From assembly GCA_003555285.1 (NCBI GenBank), contig PWGH01000043.1:1-8491 (forward strand): a DNA stretch of 8,491 nt, written 5' to 3'. The stretch comes from Thioalkalivibrio sp. (GTDB lineage Bacteria; Pseudomonadota; Gammaproteobacteria; Ectothiorhodospirales; Ectothiorhodospiraceae). Position numbers and translations under genes: made by a program. The first letter of the stretch is position 1; the number at the start of each line of letters is the position of its first letter. This document shows positions 1-6,457 of this stretch, piece by piece. The notes beneath the pieces were generated by a model. It made no database searches. It had not been told where the DNA came from and worked only from the letters and a program-made list of their open reading frames with translations.

Positions 1-307
1 AGTCGACCAGCACGATGCCGTCTTCCTTGCGCTTGTACGAGGCTCCGGTCGGGCACACCGGCACACACGGCGGCTCCTCGCAGTGCAGGCAGGACTTCGG
101 AAAATGCACGGTCTCGGTGTTCGGGTATTCGCCGACCTCGAAGGTCTGCACCCGATTGAAGAAGGTGCCGCTGGGGTCGGCGTCGTAGGGGCGCAGATCC
201 ACCAGCGGTCCGGCGCCACCCGAGGTGTTCCACTCCTTGCAGCTGGTCACGCAGGCGTGGCAACCGACACAGACGTTGAGATCGATGACCAGGGCGAGTT
301 GGGTCAT
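1..307 (-). CDS. soeB: SoeB, iron-sulfur subunit of cytoplasmic sulfite:quinone oxidoreductase (partial, N-terminal 102 residues)
   Basis: SoeB carries electrons from the molybdenum subunit SoeA through [4Fe-4S] clusters to the membrane subunit SoeC during sulfite oxidation. Only the N-terminus is here; the gene leaves the window at base 1. The reading frame opens MTQLALVIDLNVCVGCHAC. It has a ferredoxin motif C13-x2-C16-x2-C19-x3-C23 and a second cysteine group C73-x2-C76-x4-C81-x3-C85 (CLHCEEPPCVPVCP), the pattern of PsrB/DmsB/NrfC-type four-cluster subunits. The ATG overlaps the soeA stop by 4 nt (ATGA) and follows an almost perfect Shine-Dalgarno, so the start is secure. Assignment to SoeB rather than PsrB or PhsB rests on the partner SoeA and on the sat/apr neighbourhood. 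soeC would be expected beyond the left edge. Confidence 0.88.
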   Translation of the reverse strand, partial: MTQLALVIDLNVCVGCHACVTSCKEWNTSGGAGPLVDLRPYDADPSGTFFNRVQTFEVGEYPNTETVHFPKSCLHCEEPPCVPVCPTGASYKRKEDGIVLVD

Positions 308-3174
308 TTCTTACCTCCTTTGGCCGCGAAGAAGTTCCAGACGCGCGGTCGTTTGGACTGCCCCGGGTAGGGCTTCATGGAATCGAACTGGGGAGCGGTG
401 ATCTGCGGCTCGTCGGCGTCAGCCTTGTAGATCCGTACGCGCACGTCGTACCAGGCGGCCTGGCCGGTGACCGGATCGGAGTTGGAGATCGGTCCGTCGG
501 CGCCGCCCGGCAACTCCTCGGAGATCAGGTGGTTCAGCAGGAAGCCCTTGCGCGCCTCGTTCGCCCTCGGCGTCAGGTTCCACGCACCGGCCGCCTTGCC
601 GATGGCATTCCAGGTCCACACCGTGCCGGGCTCGACGGCTTCCGAGTGCCGGGCCATGCAGCGCACTTTGCCCCACTGGCTCTCGACCCAGATCCAGTCC
701 TCATCCTGGATGCCGGATGCCAGGGCGGTCTTGGCGTTCACGAACAGCAGGTTATGGGCGTGGATCTGCCGCAGCCAGGCATTCTGGGAATCCCAGGAGT
801 GGTACATGGCCATCGGGCGCTGGGTGATCGCCGCCAGCGGGTAGGTGTGCTTGTCGGTCGCCTGGCACTCCAGCGGATCGTAGTAGAAGGGCAGCGGATC
901 GAAATAGGTCTCGACCCGCTTGGCCAGATGCGCCGGAACCTTGCGTGACGAAGTTCCCTTGCCCTGGGCCGTCGCGCGGAACTTCATCAGCACCTCGGAG
1001 TACAGGTGGATCAGGATCGGCTCGGCGTAGCGGGTGATGCGGTTGCGCTGCGACCACTCGAGGTAGCCCTTGTTCCAGTTGCGCATGTACTGGTAGCTCT
1101 TGGGCAGCTCGTAGTGGAACACGCAGTTGTTCTTCTGGTACATCTCCCACTGGTTCGGGTTCGGCTCGCCACGCAGGGATTTCTCGCCACCCTTGCCGCG
1201 CCAGCCGGCCAGAAAGCCGATCCCGGAACCGGGCTCGGTTTCGTAGTTCACGACGAAGTCCGGGTAGTCGCGGAACTTGCGCGCCCCCTCGGGGGTGACG
1301 AAGGCGGGCAGCTTCAGGCGTGATCCGAGCTCGATCAGGACCTCCTGGAAGGGCTTGCAATCGCCCTTGGGCGCGACCACCGGCACGCGCACCGAATCGA
1401 TCGGGCCGTCGAACTCGGAGATCGGGCGATCGAGCATCGACATCACGTCGTGGCGCTCGAGGTAGGTCGTGTCGGGCAGGATCAGGTCGGCAAAGGCGGT
1501 CATCTCCGACTGGAAGGCGTCGGCCACGACCAGGAACGGAATCTTGTATTCGCCGTCCTCGCCCTTGTCGTTCAGCATCTTGCGCACCTCGACCGTGTTC
1601 ATGGTCGAGTTCCACGCCATGTTGGCCATGAAGATCATCAGGGTGTCGATCGGGTAGGGATCGCCGCGCCAGGCATTGGTAATCACGTTGTGCATCATGC
1701 CGTGCACCGCCAGCGGGTACTCCCAGGAGAAGGCCTTGTCGATGCGCACCGGGCCGCCCTGCTCGTCGACGAACAGGTCGTCCGGGCTTGCGGGCCAACC
1801 CAGCACCATGCCGTCCAGCGGCTTGCCCGGCTGCACCGCCTCGGGTCCCTTCGGCGGGCGTGCGCAGGGCGGGATCGGCCGTGGGAACGGGGCCTTGTGG
1901 CGGAAGCCGCCGGGACGGTCGATGGTGCCCAGCAGCGACATCAGGATCGCCAGCGAGCGGATGGTGTGAAAGCCGTTGGAATGCGCGGCCAGGCCGCGCA
2001 TCGCGTGGAACGACACCGGGTTGCCGGTCACGCTGTCGTGCTCCACGCCCCACGAGTCGGTCCACGCGATCGGCAGTTCGATGCGCTGGTCGCGCGCGGT
2101 GACCCCCATCTCGTGCGCCAGGCGGCGGATCGTCTCGGCGGAGATGCCGGTGATCCGCGCGGCCCATTCCGGTGTGTACTCCTCGACCCGTTCCTGCAAT
2201 AGCTGGAACGCGGGCTTGGCGGCGGTGCCGTCGGGGAGTTCGAAATCGCCGAGCAGGTAGGGGTCGGCCTCGACGGTGTGGGTGACCACTGGCCGATCGG
2301 ATTTGCGATCCCACCAGAGCTTGTCCTGCGGGTCGTAACAGCCCTCTTCGTCGGAGACCTCGGAGCGCAGGAACATGCCGAACTCGTCGTTGGCCTCGTC
2401 GACGTTCACCAGCTGACCGGCATTGGTGTAGCGCACCAGGAACTCACGGTCGTACAGGCCCTGGGCGATGATCTCGTGGATGATCGCCAGCAGCAGCGCG
2501 CCATCGGTGCCCGGTCGGATGGGCACCCACTCGTCGGCGATCGCCGAGTAGCCGGTGCGTACCGGATTGATCGAGATGAAGCGCCCGCCGTCGCGCTTGA
2601 ACTTCGACAGCGCGATCTTCATCGGATTGGAATGGTGGTCCTCGGCGGTGCCGATCATCACGAAGAGCTTCGAGCGCTCCAGATCCGGGCCGCCGAACTC
2701 CCAGAACGAGCCGCCGATGGTGTAGATCATGCCTGCGGCCATGTTGACCGAGCAGAAGCCGCCGTGGGCGGCATAATTCGGTGTGCCGTACTGCTTGGCA
2801 AACAGGCCGGTCAGGGCCTGCATCTGGTCGCGGCCGGTGAACAGCGCGAATTGCTTCGGGGCAGTTTCGCGGATCCGCTGCAGGCGCTCGGCGAGGGTGT
2901 CGAAGGCCTCTGCCCAGGAGATCGGCTCGAATTCGCCCGCGCCCCGTTCGGCACCCGCCTTGCGCCGCAACGGCTGGGTCAGCCGCGCCGGGGAATTCTG
3001 CTTCATGATGCCGGAGGCGCCCTTGGCGCAGATAACCCCCTTATTGATAGGATGATCCGGGTTGCCGTCGATGTAGCGCACCTCGCCGTCGCGCAGATGC
3101 ACGCGGATGCCGCAGCGGCACGCACACATGTAGCACGTGGTATTTTTGATTTCCTGGGAAGGGATCTGTGGCAT
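304..3174 (-). CDS. soeA: SoeA, molybdopterin subunit of cytoplasmic sulfite:quinone oxidoreductase
   Basis: SoeA is the catalytic subunit, of the DMSO reductase/PsrA-PhsA family, and oxidises sulfite to sulfate at a molybdenum bis-MGD centre. From the chosen ATG it has 956 residues, about the size of known SoeA proteins. The N-terminal [4Fe-4S] motif is C14-x2-C17-x3-C21 with C49 (NKGVICAKG). Cys141 in HGGFCSVN is the likely molybdenum ligand. The C-terminal dinucleotide-binding domain spans roughly residues 775-920 (PMAMYHSWDSQNAWLRQIHA). The frame stays open to 3219, but MPQIPSQEIKNTTCYMC at 3174 fits the family start, with AAGGCGG upstream as a modest ribosome site. No twin-arginine signal is present, which fits SoeA and argues against periplasmic polysulfide or thiosulfate reductase subunits. 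It is the first gene of a minus-strand soeAB(C) operon. Confidence 0.9.
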   Translation of the reverse strand: MPQIPSQEIKNTTCYMCACRCGIRVHLRDGEVRYIDGNPDHPINKGVICAKGASGIMKQNSPARLTQPLRRKAGAERGAGEFEPISWAEAFDTLAERLQRIRETAPKQFALFTGRDQMQALTGLFAKQYGTPNYAAHGGFCSVNMAAGMIYTIGGSFWEFGGPDLERSKLFVMIGTAEDHHSNPMKIALSKFKRDGGRFISINPVRTGYSAIADEWVPIRPGTDGALLLAIIHEIIAQGLYDREFLVRYTNAGQLVNVDEANDEFGMFLRSEVSDEEGCYDPQDKLWWDRKSDRPVVTHTVEADPYLLGDFELPDGTAAKPAFQLLQERVEEYTPEWAARITGISAETIRRLAHEMGVTARDQRIELPIAWTDSWGVEHDSVTGNPVSFHAMRGLAAHSNGFHTIRSLAILMSLLGTIDRPGGFRHKAPFPRPIPPCARPPKGPEAVQPGKPLDGMVLGWPASPDDLFVDEQGGPVRIDKAFSWEYPLAVHGMMHNVITNAWRGDPYPIDTLMIFMANMAWNSTMNTVEVRKMLNDKGEDGEYKIPFLVVADAFQSEMTAFADLILPDTTYLERHDVMSMLDRPISEFDGPIDSVRVPVVAPKGDCKPFQEVLIELGSRLKLPAFVTPEGARKFRDYPDFVVNYETEPGSGIGFLAGWRGKGGEKSLRGEPNPNQWEMYQKNNCVFHYELPKSYQYMRNWNKGYLEWSQRNRITRYAEPILIHLYSEVLMKFRATAQGKGTSSRKVPAHLAKRVETYFDPLPFYYDPLECQATDKHTYPLAAITQRPMAMYHSWDSQNAWLRQIHAHNLLFVNAKTALASGIQDEDWIWVESQWGKVRCMARHSEAVEPGTVWTWNAIGKAAGAWNLTPRANEARKGFLLNHLISEELPGGADGPISNSDPVTGQAAWYDVRVRIYKADADEPQITAPQFDSMKPYPGQSKRPRVWNFFAAKGGKK
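313..321 (-). promoter_or_regulatory. Strong Shine-Dalgarno of soeB inside the 3' end of soeA
   Basis: On the minus strand the bases AAAGGAGGT lie 5 nt before the soeB ATG. They are part of the last soeA codons (…K-G-G-K-K-stop). This near-perfect match to the anti-Shine-Dalgarno, with the ATGA overlap, points to tightly coupled, efficient translation of SoeB after SoeA. Confidence 0.8.
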
Positions 3175-3221
3175 GATGACTACCGCCTTGGAGGATAAGT
3201 AAATTACGATATACCGCACGC

Positions 3222-3250
3222 AGTATGCCGGCGCCGAGTAGGTCCGACAA
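3222..3250 (-). promoter_or_regulatory. Putative sigma-70 promoter of soeAB
   Basis: Minus strand: -35 TTGTCG (complement of 3245-3250), 17-bp spacer, -10 CATACT (complement of 3222-3227). Each hexamer matches the consensus at 4 of 6 positions and the spacing is ideal. Transcription would begin near 3215, giving a leader of about 40 nt before the ATG at 3174. Inferred from sequence only. Confidence 0.45.
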
Positions 3251-3294
3251 GGCGAATCTTTTTATCCGTCCATAAGCTCCGCAGGAATGTGATC

Positions 3295-3441
3295 ATGCTC
3301 GACCCGATCCCCGACTTCACCGAAACCCAAAGTCCCGCGAGCCTTCGGGCCCCGTTGGTGCGCCGGTTGCGGGTGCCCACGCAGGGCGCCACCAAGGCCG
3401 CGGCGGCGGGCGCGGCCGATGGTCGGCAGCTTGGCGCATGA
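3295..3441 (+). CDS. Small ORF, 48 residues, unknown function, overlapping the phosphoesterase gene
   Basis: I do not recognise this protein. It begins MLDPIPDFTETQSPASLRAP, has a basic middle (VRRLRV) and an Ala/Gly-rich end (TKAAAAGAADGRQLGA). It shows no membrane segment, signal peptide or cysteine. AGGA at 3283-3286 lies 8 nt before the ATG, a good ribosome-binding arrangement. Its TGA overlaps the ATG of the downstream phosphoesterase (ATGA), which itself has no clear Shine-Dalgarno. That pattern suggests real translation with coupling, either as a functional small protein or as a leader that delivers ribosomes to the next gene. GC-rich DNA often keeps frames open by chance, so the call is tentative. 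Confidence 0.5.
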   Translation: MLDPIPDFTETQSPASLRAPLVRRLRVPTQGATKAAAAGAADGRQLGA

Positions 3442-3971
3442 AGGTCTGTATCGTATCGGACAGCCACGACCGCGGCCCGATGCTGGCGCGGGCGATCGAG
3501 GCCGGTGCCGCCGAGGGTGCCGAGGCGGTGATCCACTGCGGCGATCTGATCGGTGGAAACACGCTGAGGGCCTCATTGAAGCTGGGCCTGCCGATCCACG
3601 CGGTGCACGGCAACAACCTCGGCGACCCGGTGGCCATCTCGCGCATTGCCCACCAGTCCAACGGCCTACTGACCTACTACGGGCACGACGCGATCCTTAC
3701 GCTGGCGGGCCGACGCATCTTCGTGACGCATTATCCCCACTATGCCCACGCGATGGCCTGCACCGGCGACTACGACCTAGTCTGTTGCGGGCACAGTCAC
3801 GAGATCGAGATCCGCCAGCAGCCGCACGTGAAGGGCGGCTCGACCTGGCTCGTGAACCCCGGCACCGTGGCCGGGCTCGGCGCCCCCGAGGCGACCTGGG
3901 CGCTGGGCGACCTCGACACCATGACCTTCGAGATCCGCGCGACGCCGGAAGAGGCTGCGCCCGGAGCCTAG
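3438..3971 (+). CDS. YfcE/MJ0936-family metallophosphoesterase
   Basis: A 177-residue single-domain calcineurin-like phosphoesterase, the usual length for the YfcE/MJ0936 family of small cytoplasmic phosphodiesterases. All expected metal-binding motifs are visible in order: SDSHD (Asp8, His10), HCGDL (Asp36), GNN (Asn59), VTHYPH (His98) and CCGHSH (His119, His121). The enzyme should therefore hold a two-metal centre and be active on a phosphodiester or phosphomonoester. The natural substrate of this family is generally unknown and cannot be read from the sequence. The ATG overlaps the stop of the preceding 48-codon ORF by 4 nt and lacks its own clear ribosome site. A GC hairpin follows the TAG after 11 nt. 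Its position beside soeA may hint at nucleotide or sulfur metabolism, but this is only neighbourhood inference. Confidence 0.87.
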   Translation: MKVCIVSDSHDRGPMLARAIEAGAAEGAEAVIHCGDLIGGNTLRASLKLGLPIHAVHGNNLGDPVAISRIAHQSNGLLTYYGHDAILTLAGRRIFVTHYPHYAHAMACTGDYDLVCCGHSHEIEIRQQPHVKGGSTWLVNPGTVAGLGAPEATWALGDLDTMTFEIRATPEEAAPGA

Positions 3972-3982
3972 GTCGGAGGGAA

Positions 3983-4004
3983 CGGCCCCGGGGCGTCGGG
4001 GCCG
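3983..4004 (+). terminator. GC-rich hairpin after the phosphoesterase gene
   Basis: CGGCCCCG (3983-3990), a 6-nt loop, then CGGGGCCG (3997-4004) form a perfect 8-bp stem 11 nt after the stop codon. A second, weaker stem GGAGGC/GCCTCC follows at 4015-4032. Neither has a U-run, so this is at best an atypical terminator or an mRNA 3' stabiliser. Confidence 0.4.
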
Positions 4005-4116
4005 GGCCTGGGCTGGAGGCCGCGCAGCCTCCGAAACAGTACCCCGCCCAACACCCACCTTCCGCGCCCGGAGATCCGCTGTCGAGGGGTCGTTTATCCA
4101 TGATGAGGGGGGCCGC

Positions 4117-4145
4117 TTGTCAGCGCGCGCGCGGCAGGGCATCGT
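4117..4145 (+). promoter_or_regulatory. Possible weak promoter of the CBS-domain gene
   Basis: TTGTCA at 4117-4122 matches the -35 consensus at 5 of 6 positions. With a 17-bp spacer the -10 would be CATCGT (3 of 6), which is poor. The spacer contains an alternating GC run (4123-4133). Reported as a possibility only. Confidence 0.25.
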
Positions 4146-4163
4146 TAGACGCTTGCCCTGGAT

Positions 4164-4171
4164 GGAGAGGA
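4164..4171 (+). promoter_or_regulatory. Ribosome-binding site of the CBS-domain gene
   Basis: GGAGAGGA at 4164-4171 lies 4 nt before the ATG at 4176 and fixes that start. A 7-bp inverted repeat (CAGGGCA 4135-4141, TGCCCTG 4154-4160) ends just 3 nt upstream and could fold next to the ribosome site. Confidence 0.6.
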
Positions 4172-4175
4172 CGCG

Positions 4176-4778
4176 ATGACCGCAGAAAACCCGCACAAGC
4201 CCCTGCCTTCACACAAGGCGGGCCTCGGAACCGGCCTTCAGTCGGTGGCCGATGCCCCGCCCACCGTGACGATGTTGTCCTCGGCGCTGTGCGTGATGAC
4301 CGACTTTCGAAAGGTCCCGGTGGCCACGATCGGGCCCGATGCCACGCTGAAGCAGGCGACCGATGAAATGATCGCCCGCGGGGTCCGTCTGCTGATCGTG
4401 GTGGAGGAGGAGCGCGTGCTCGGGCTGATCACCGCGCGCGATACCCAGGGGGAACGACCGATTCAGATGGTGCAGGAACGGGGGGTGCGGTACCCCGATC
4501 TCAGGGTGCGCGATCTGATGGCTCCGCTGGAGAGCATGGACCTTCTGGATCTGGGGCGCGTGATGCATGCCGAGGTGGGCGATATCGTCGCGACGCTGAA
4601 AAACTGGGGGCGGCAGCATGCGCTGGTCGGGGAGAAGGACCCGGCAACCGGTGCGATGCGCATTCGAGGGGTGTTTTCGGCCACTCAGATTGGCCGTCAG
4701 TTGGGGCTGCAGGTGCAGACATTCGATGTCGCCCGGACCTTCGCGGATATTCAGGCCGCCTTGTCGAAGGCCTACTGA
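4176..4778 (+). CDS. Protein with paired CBS domains, putative adenine-nucleotide sensor
   Basis: A 200-residue soluble protein. After a Pro/Ser-rich N-terminal stretch of about 37 residues come two CBS domains. CBS1 is about residues 38-92 (VMTDFRKVPVATIGPDATL ending GLITARDT). CBS2 is about 110-178 (RVRDLMAPLESMDLL ending RGVFSATQIGRQLG). No catalytic, DNA-binding or membrane domain is attached. Paired CBS domains (Bateman modules) typically bind AMP, ATP or similar adenosine ligands and regulate a partner. The gene has a good ribosome site at the chosen ATG and faces sat convergently. AMP, APS and ATP are the substrates and products of the neighbouring Apr/Sat enzymes, so sensing one of them would make sense, but nothing in the sequence proves it. 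The fold is secure; the ligand and partner are unknown. Confidence 0.85.
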   Translation: MTAENPHKPLPSHKAGLGTGLQSVADAPPTVTMLSSALCVMTDFRKVPVATIGPDATLKQATDEMIARGVRLLIVVEEERVLGLITARDTQGERPIQMVQERGVRYPDLRVRDLMAPLESMDLLDLGRVMHAEVGDIVATLKNWGRQHALVGEKDPATGAMRIRGVFSATQIGRQLGLQVQTFDVARTFADIQAALSKAY

Positions 4779-4786
4779 CCGGGACC

Positions 4787-4818
4787 GCGGGCGGCTGCGG
4801 ACGGCCCGGGCCGCCCGC
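4787..4818. terminator. GC-rich hairpin between the convergent CBS gene and sat
   Basis: GCGGGCGGC (4787-4795) and GCCGCCCGC (4810-4818) form a perfect 9-bp stem around a 14-nt loop that contains a further palindrome, CGGCCCGGGCCG. It begins 8 nt after the CBS-gene stop and lies 17 nt past the sat stop on the other strand, so it may serve both transcripts. There is no clear U-run on either strand. Confidence 0.45.
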
Positions 4819-4835
4819 AGTGACCGGCGTTTCGC

Positions 4836-6029
4836 TTATTTCTGATCGAGGCTCTGGTAGTAGTCCATCAGGATCTTCGCCACTTCGGGGCGGGAGAATT
4901 CGGGCGGCGGTGCCTCGCCGCGACCCAACAGCTCGCGGACCTTGGTGCCGGACAGGAGCACGAAGTCCTCCTTGGTATGGTCCGGTACATCACGCATCAT
5001 CACGACGCGGTTGAGTTTCTTGGAATACGCGGTGTGGTCGGCGCGGAAGATCTCGATCTCGAGTGCGTCGGGAGGCACGTCGGTGTCGAAGATGGTCTGG
5101 GCGTCGAAGGCCCCATAGTAGTCCCCGACCCCGGCGTGGTCGCGACCGATGATAAAGTCGGTCGCGCCCATGTTCTGGCGGAACAGCGCGTGCAGGACCG
5201 CCTCGCGGGGGCCGGCGTAGAGCATGTCGAAGCCGTAGCCGGTGATCATCACCGTATTGGGCGGGAAATAGAGTTCGGCCATCTTGCGAATCGACGCATC
5301 GCGCACCGGTGCCGGAATATCGCCGGCCTTGAGTTTGCCCAGCAGCATGTGAATCACCACACCGTCGGCTCCCAGCTGATCCATTGCCATCCGGCACAGC
5401 TCCTCATGCGCGCGATGCATCGGGTTGCGGGTCTGGAACGCCACCACCTTTTTCCACCCGCGTTCGACGATCTCGTTGCGGATCTCGACGGCGGTGCGGA
5501 AGGTGTCGGGGAAGTCGTCCTGGAAGTACGAGAAGTGCAGCACCTGAATGGGGCCCGAGACGCAGACGCGACCGACACTATTGAACGCGGCGACTCCGGG
5601 GTGCTCCGGGTCGGTGGTGCCATAGACCTTCTGCGTCATCAGCTCCATCTGTTCGGGAGTGAACTCCTCGATCGCTTCGACGTCCTGAATCGCGAGGACC
5701 GGGTTGCCCTCCATGTTGGGGTCACGCAGCGCGATCCGCTTGGCGCCTCGGATCGCGTCGGCATTCTCCAGCAGGTTGACGACCGGGACCGGGAAGAAGA
5801 GACCAACGGCGGTCCGCATGTTTTCAGCGCAGCCCATGGCATCGGCAACATTCATGAAGCCGGTGAGCGGCGTGAAGTAGCCGCCGCCCATCATCACGGC
5901 GTTACCGGCGGCGGCCGAGCTGATGGTTACACAGGGGAGGGTTTCGGCCTCCTGCATCAGGGCATGGTGCTGTTCGGTGTCGTAGATGAACAGGGGCTTC
6001 AGGGTGTCCGCACCGTGGGGTTTGATCAT
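4836..6029 (-). CDS. sat: Dissimilatory ATP sulfurylase (sulfate adenylyltransferase)
   Basis: In a sulfur oxidiser Sat runs in the ATP-forming direction: APS plus pyrophosphate gives sulfate plus ATP, the last step of indirect sulfite oxidation in the cytoplasm. The 397-residue protein is the compact single-enzyme (homo-oligomeric) type. It carries QTRNPMHRAHE (199-209, the nucleotide-binding QxRNP-x2-H-x2-H motif), GRDHAGVG (295-302) and SGTKVRELL (360-368). There is no C-terminal APS-kinase domain, and it is not the CysD/CysN assimilatory type. The start is supported by a minus-strand AGGAG (complement of 6039-6043) 9 nt before the ATG. It is transcribed away from aprMBA across a 493-bp intergenic region, so the two must be co-ordinated from that region or in trans. 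No frameshift or truncation is seen. Confidence 0.95.
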   Translation of the reverse strand: MIKPHGADTLKPLFIYDTEQHHALMQEAETLPCVTISSAAAGNAVMMGGGYFTPLTGFMNVADAMGCAENMRTAVGLFFPVPVVNLLENADAIRGAKRIALRDPNMEGNPVLAIQDVEAIEEFTPEQMELMTQKVYGTTDPEHPGVAAFNSVGRVCVSGPIQVLHFSYFQDDFPDTFRTAVEIRNEIVERGWKKVVAFQTRNPMHRAHEELCRMAMDQLGADGVVIHMLLGKLKAGDIPAPVRDASIRKMAELYFPPNTVMITGYGFDMLYAGPREAVLHALFRQNMGATDFIIGRDHAGVGDYYGAFDAQTIFDTDVPPDALEIEIFRADHTAYSKKLNRVVMMRDVPDHTKEDFVLLSGTKVRELLGRGEAPPPEFSRPEVAKILMDYYQSLDQK

Positions 6030-6185
6030 GGGCTTTATCTCCTGCCGAATATGAACGTTGAGTTTGGATGGATCAGCGGCTTCGCCGCGTTATGGGTTGT
6101 GGCCCGGTCGCCTGCTGCCGCACCGGTTTTCACGAGGACAAACGGCGTAAACGTAGCACAACACGCGGCTCAACGGGCCTATTGA

Positions 6186-6203
6186 AATTAGCCTATACTA
6201 ATT
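6186..6203. promoter_or_regulatory. AT-rich inverted repeat, candidate operator in the sat-aprM region
   Basis: AATTAG (6186-6191), 6-nt spacer CCTATA, then CTAATT (6198-6203) is a perfect 6-bp dyad in an AT-rich island inside GC-rich DNA, about 157 bp upstream of the sat ATG. It contains a T-N11-A pattern of the sort bound by LysR-type regulators, and a TATACT hexamer that could act as a plus-strand -10. No good -35 pairs with it on either strand, which would fit an activator-dependent promoter. Confidence 0.4.
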
Positions 6204-6205
6204 AA

Positions 6206-6415
6206 CGGCGGCCATTCCTGACGCGACCAGGATCCACCCCAGGATCCCTGATCCGCCGGGGCATCCCAGAGCTGCGTGGAACCCAATCCGGTGGCACGAG
6301 TCCAGGTGAGCCAGCGCCGAGCGGATCCGGTCCTGCGCGTCTCGGGTCCGCGCCGGTTCTTGCTGCGTCCGTGGCGGCCGTGCCCCGCGATGCCCGGCAT
6401 CCACTGGAATCAGTA
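6206..6415. other. GC-rich stretch without a convincing gene
   Basis: This part of the sat-aprM region holds short open frames on the minus strand (for example 6198-6404, 68 codons), but they lack a Shine-Dalgarno and recognisable motifs. The only local structure I see is a 9-bp direct repeat, CCAGGATCC, at 6227-6235 and 6239-6247, and a few scattered GGATCC/GATCC words. It may be a long leader, a spacer or the remnant of a lost gene. Confidence 0.4.
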
Positions 6416-6436
6416 CCTATAAGCTTGGCTTATGGG
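6416..6436 (+). repeat. Inverted repeat/hairpin overlapping the putative aprM -35
   Basis: ATAAGC (6419-6424), TTG loop, GCTTAT (6428-6433). In RNA, a U-G pair and two C-G pairs (6416-6418 with 6434-6436) lengthen the stem to 9 bp. Because it covers the candidate -35 hexamer, it is more likely an operator for a DNA-binding protein than an RNA element. Confidence 0.4.
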
Positions 6437-6454
6437 GTATAAAAAAAGTTTAAT
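6425..6454 (+). promoter_or_regulatory. Putative promoter of aprMBA
   Basis: -35 TTGGCT (6425-6430), 18-bp spacer that includes a run of seven A (6441-6447), and -10 TTTAAT (6449-6454). Transcription would start near 6461, giving a leader of about 60 nt. TATAAA at 6438-6443 is an alternative -10 but has no matching -35. The AT-rich block stands out clearly from its surroundings. Confidence 0.45.
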
Positions 6455-6457
6455 TGG

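Noticed and set aside
752..2314. 520-codon minus-strand frame inside soeA
   Set aside because: Arg/Pro/Gly-rich translation typical of an out-of-frame reading of GC-rich DNA; soeA itself is uninterrupted across it.
2278..3198. 306-codon plus-strand frame antisense to soeA
   Set aside because: Low-complexity shadow product opposite the conserved SoeA iron-sulfur and molybdenum-binding regions.
3175..3219. N-terminal 15-residue extension of SoeA
   Set aside because: It would place the start codon about at the predicted transcription start. The ATG at 3174 gives the normal distance to the first cluster cysteine.
4123..4133. Alternating GC run as a Z-DNA or repeat element
   Set aside because: Only 11 bases long; expected by chance at this GC content.
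6076..6088. GCGGC-TTC-GCCGC mini hairpin in the sat leader
   Set aside because: Short stem with a 3-nt loop, far from the ribosome site and with no U-run; too weak to call a regulatory element.
4977..6185. 402-codon plus-strand frame antisense to sat
   Set aside because: The opposite strand encodes an unmistakable ATP sulfurylase with all motifs. The antisense frame is long only because of GC-rich codon structure and shows no domain of its own.
6051..6185. 44-codon plus-strand frame starting MNVEFGWISG in the sat leader
   Set aside because: No Shine-Dalgarno. It is the tail of the long antisense frame over sat and has no supporting feature.
6198..6404. 68-codon minus-strand frame with a hydrophobic C-terminus, upstream of sat
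   Set aside because: No ribosome-binding site, no recognisable motif, and it overlaps the candidate operator at 6186-6203. Overlapping frames of similar length are open by chance in this GC-rich DNA.
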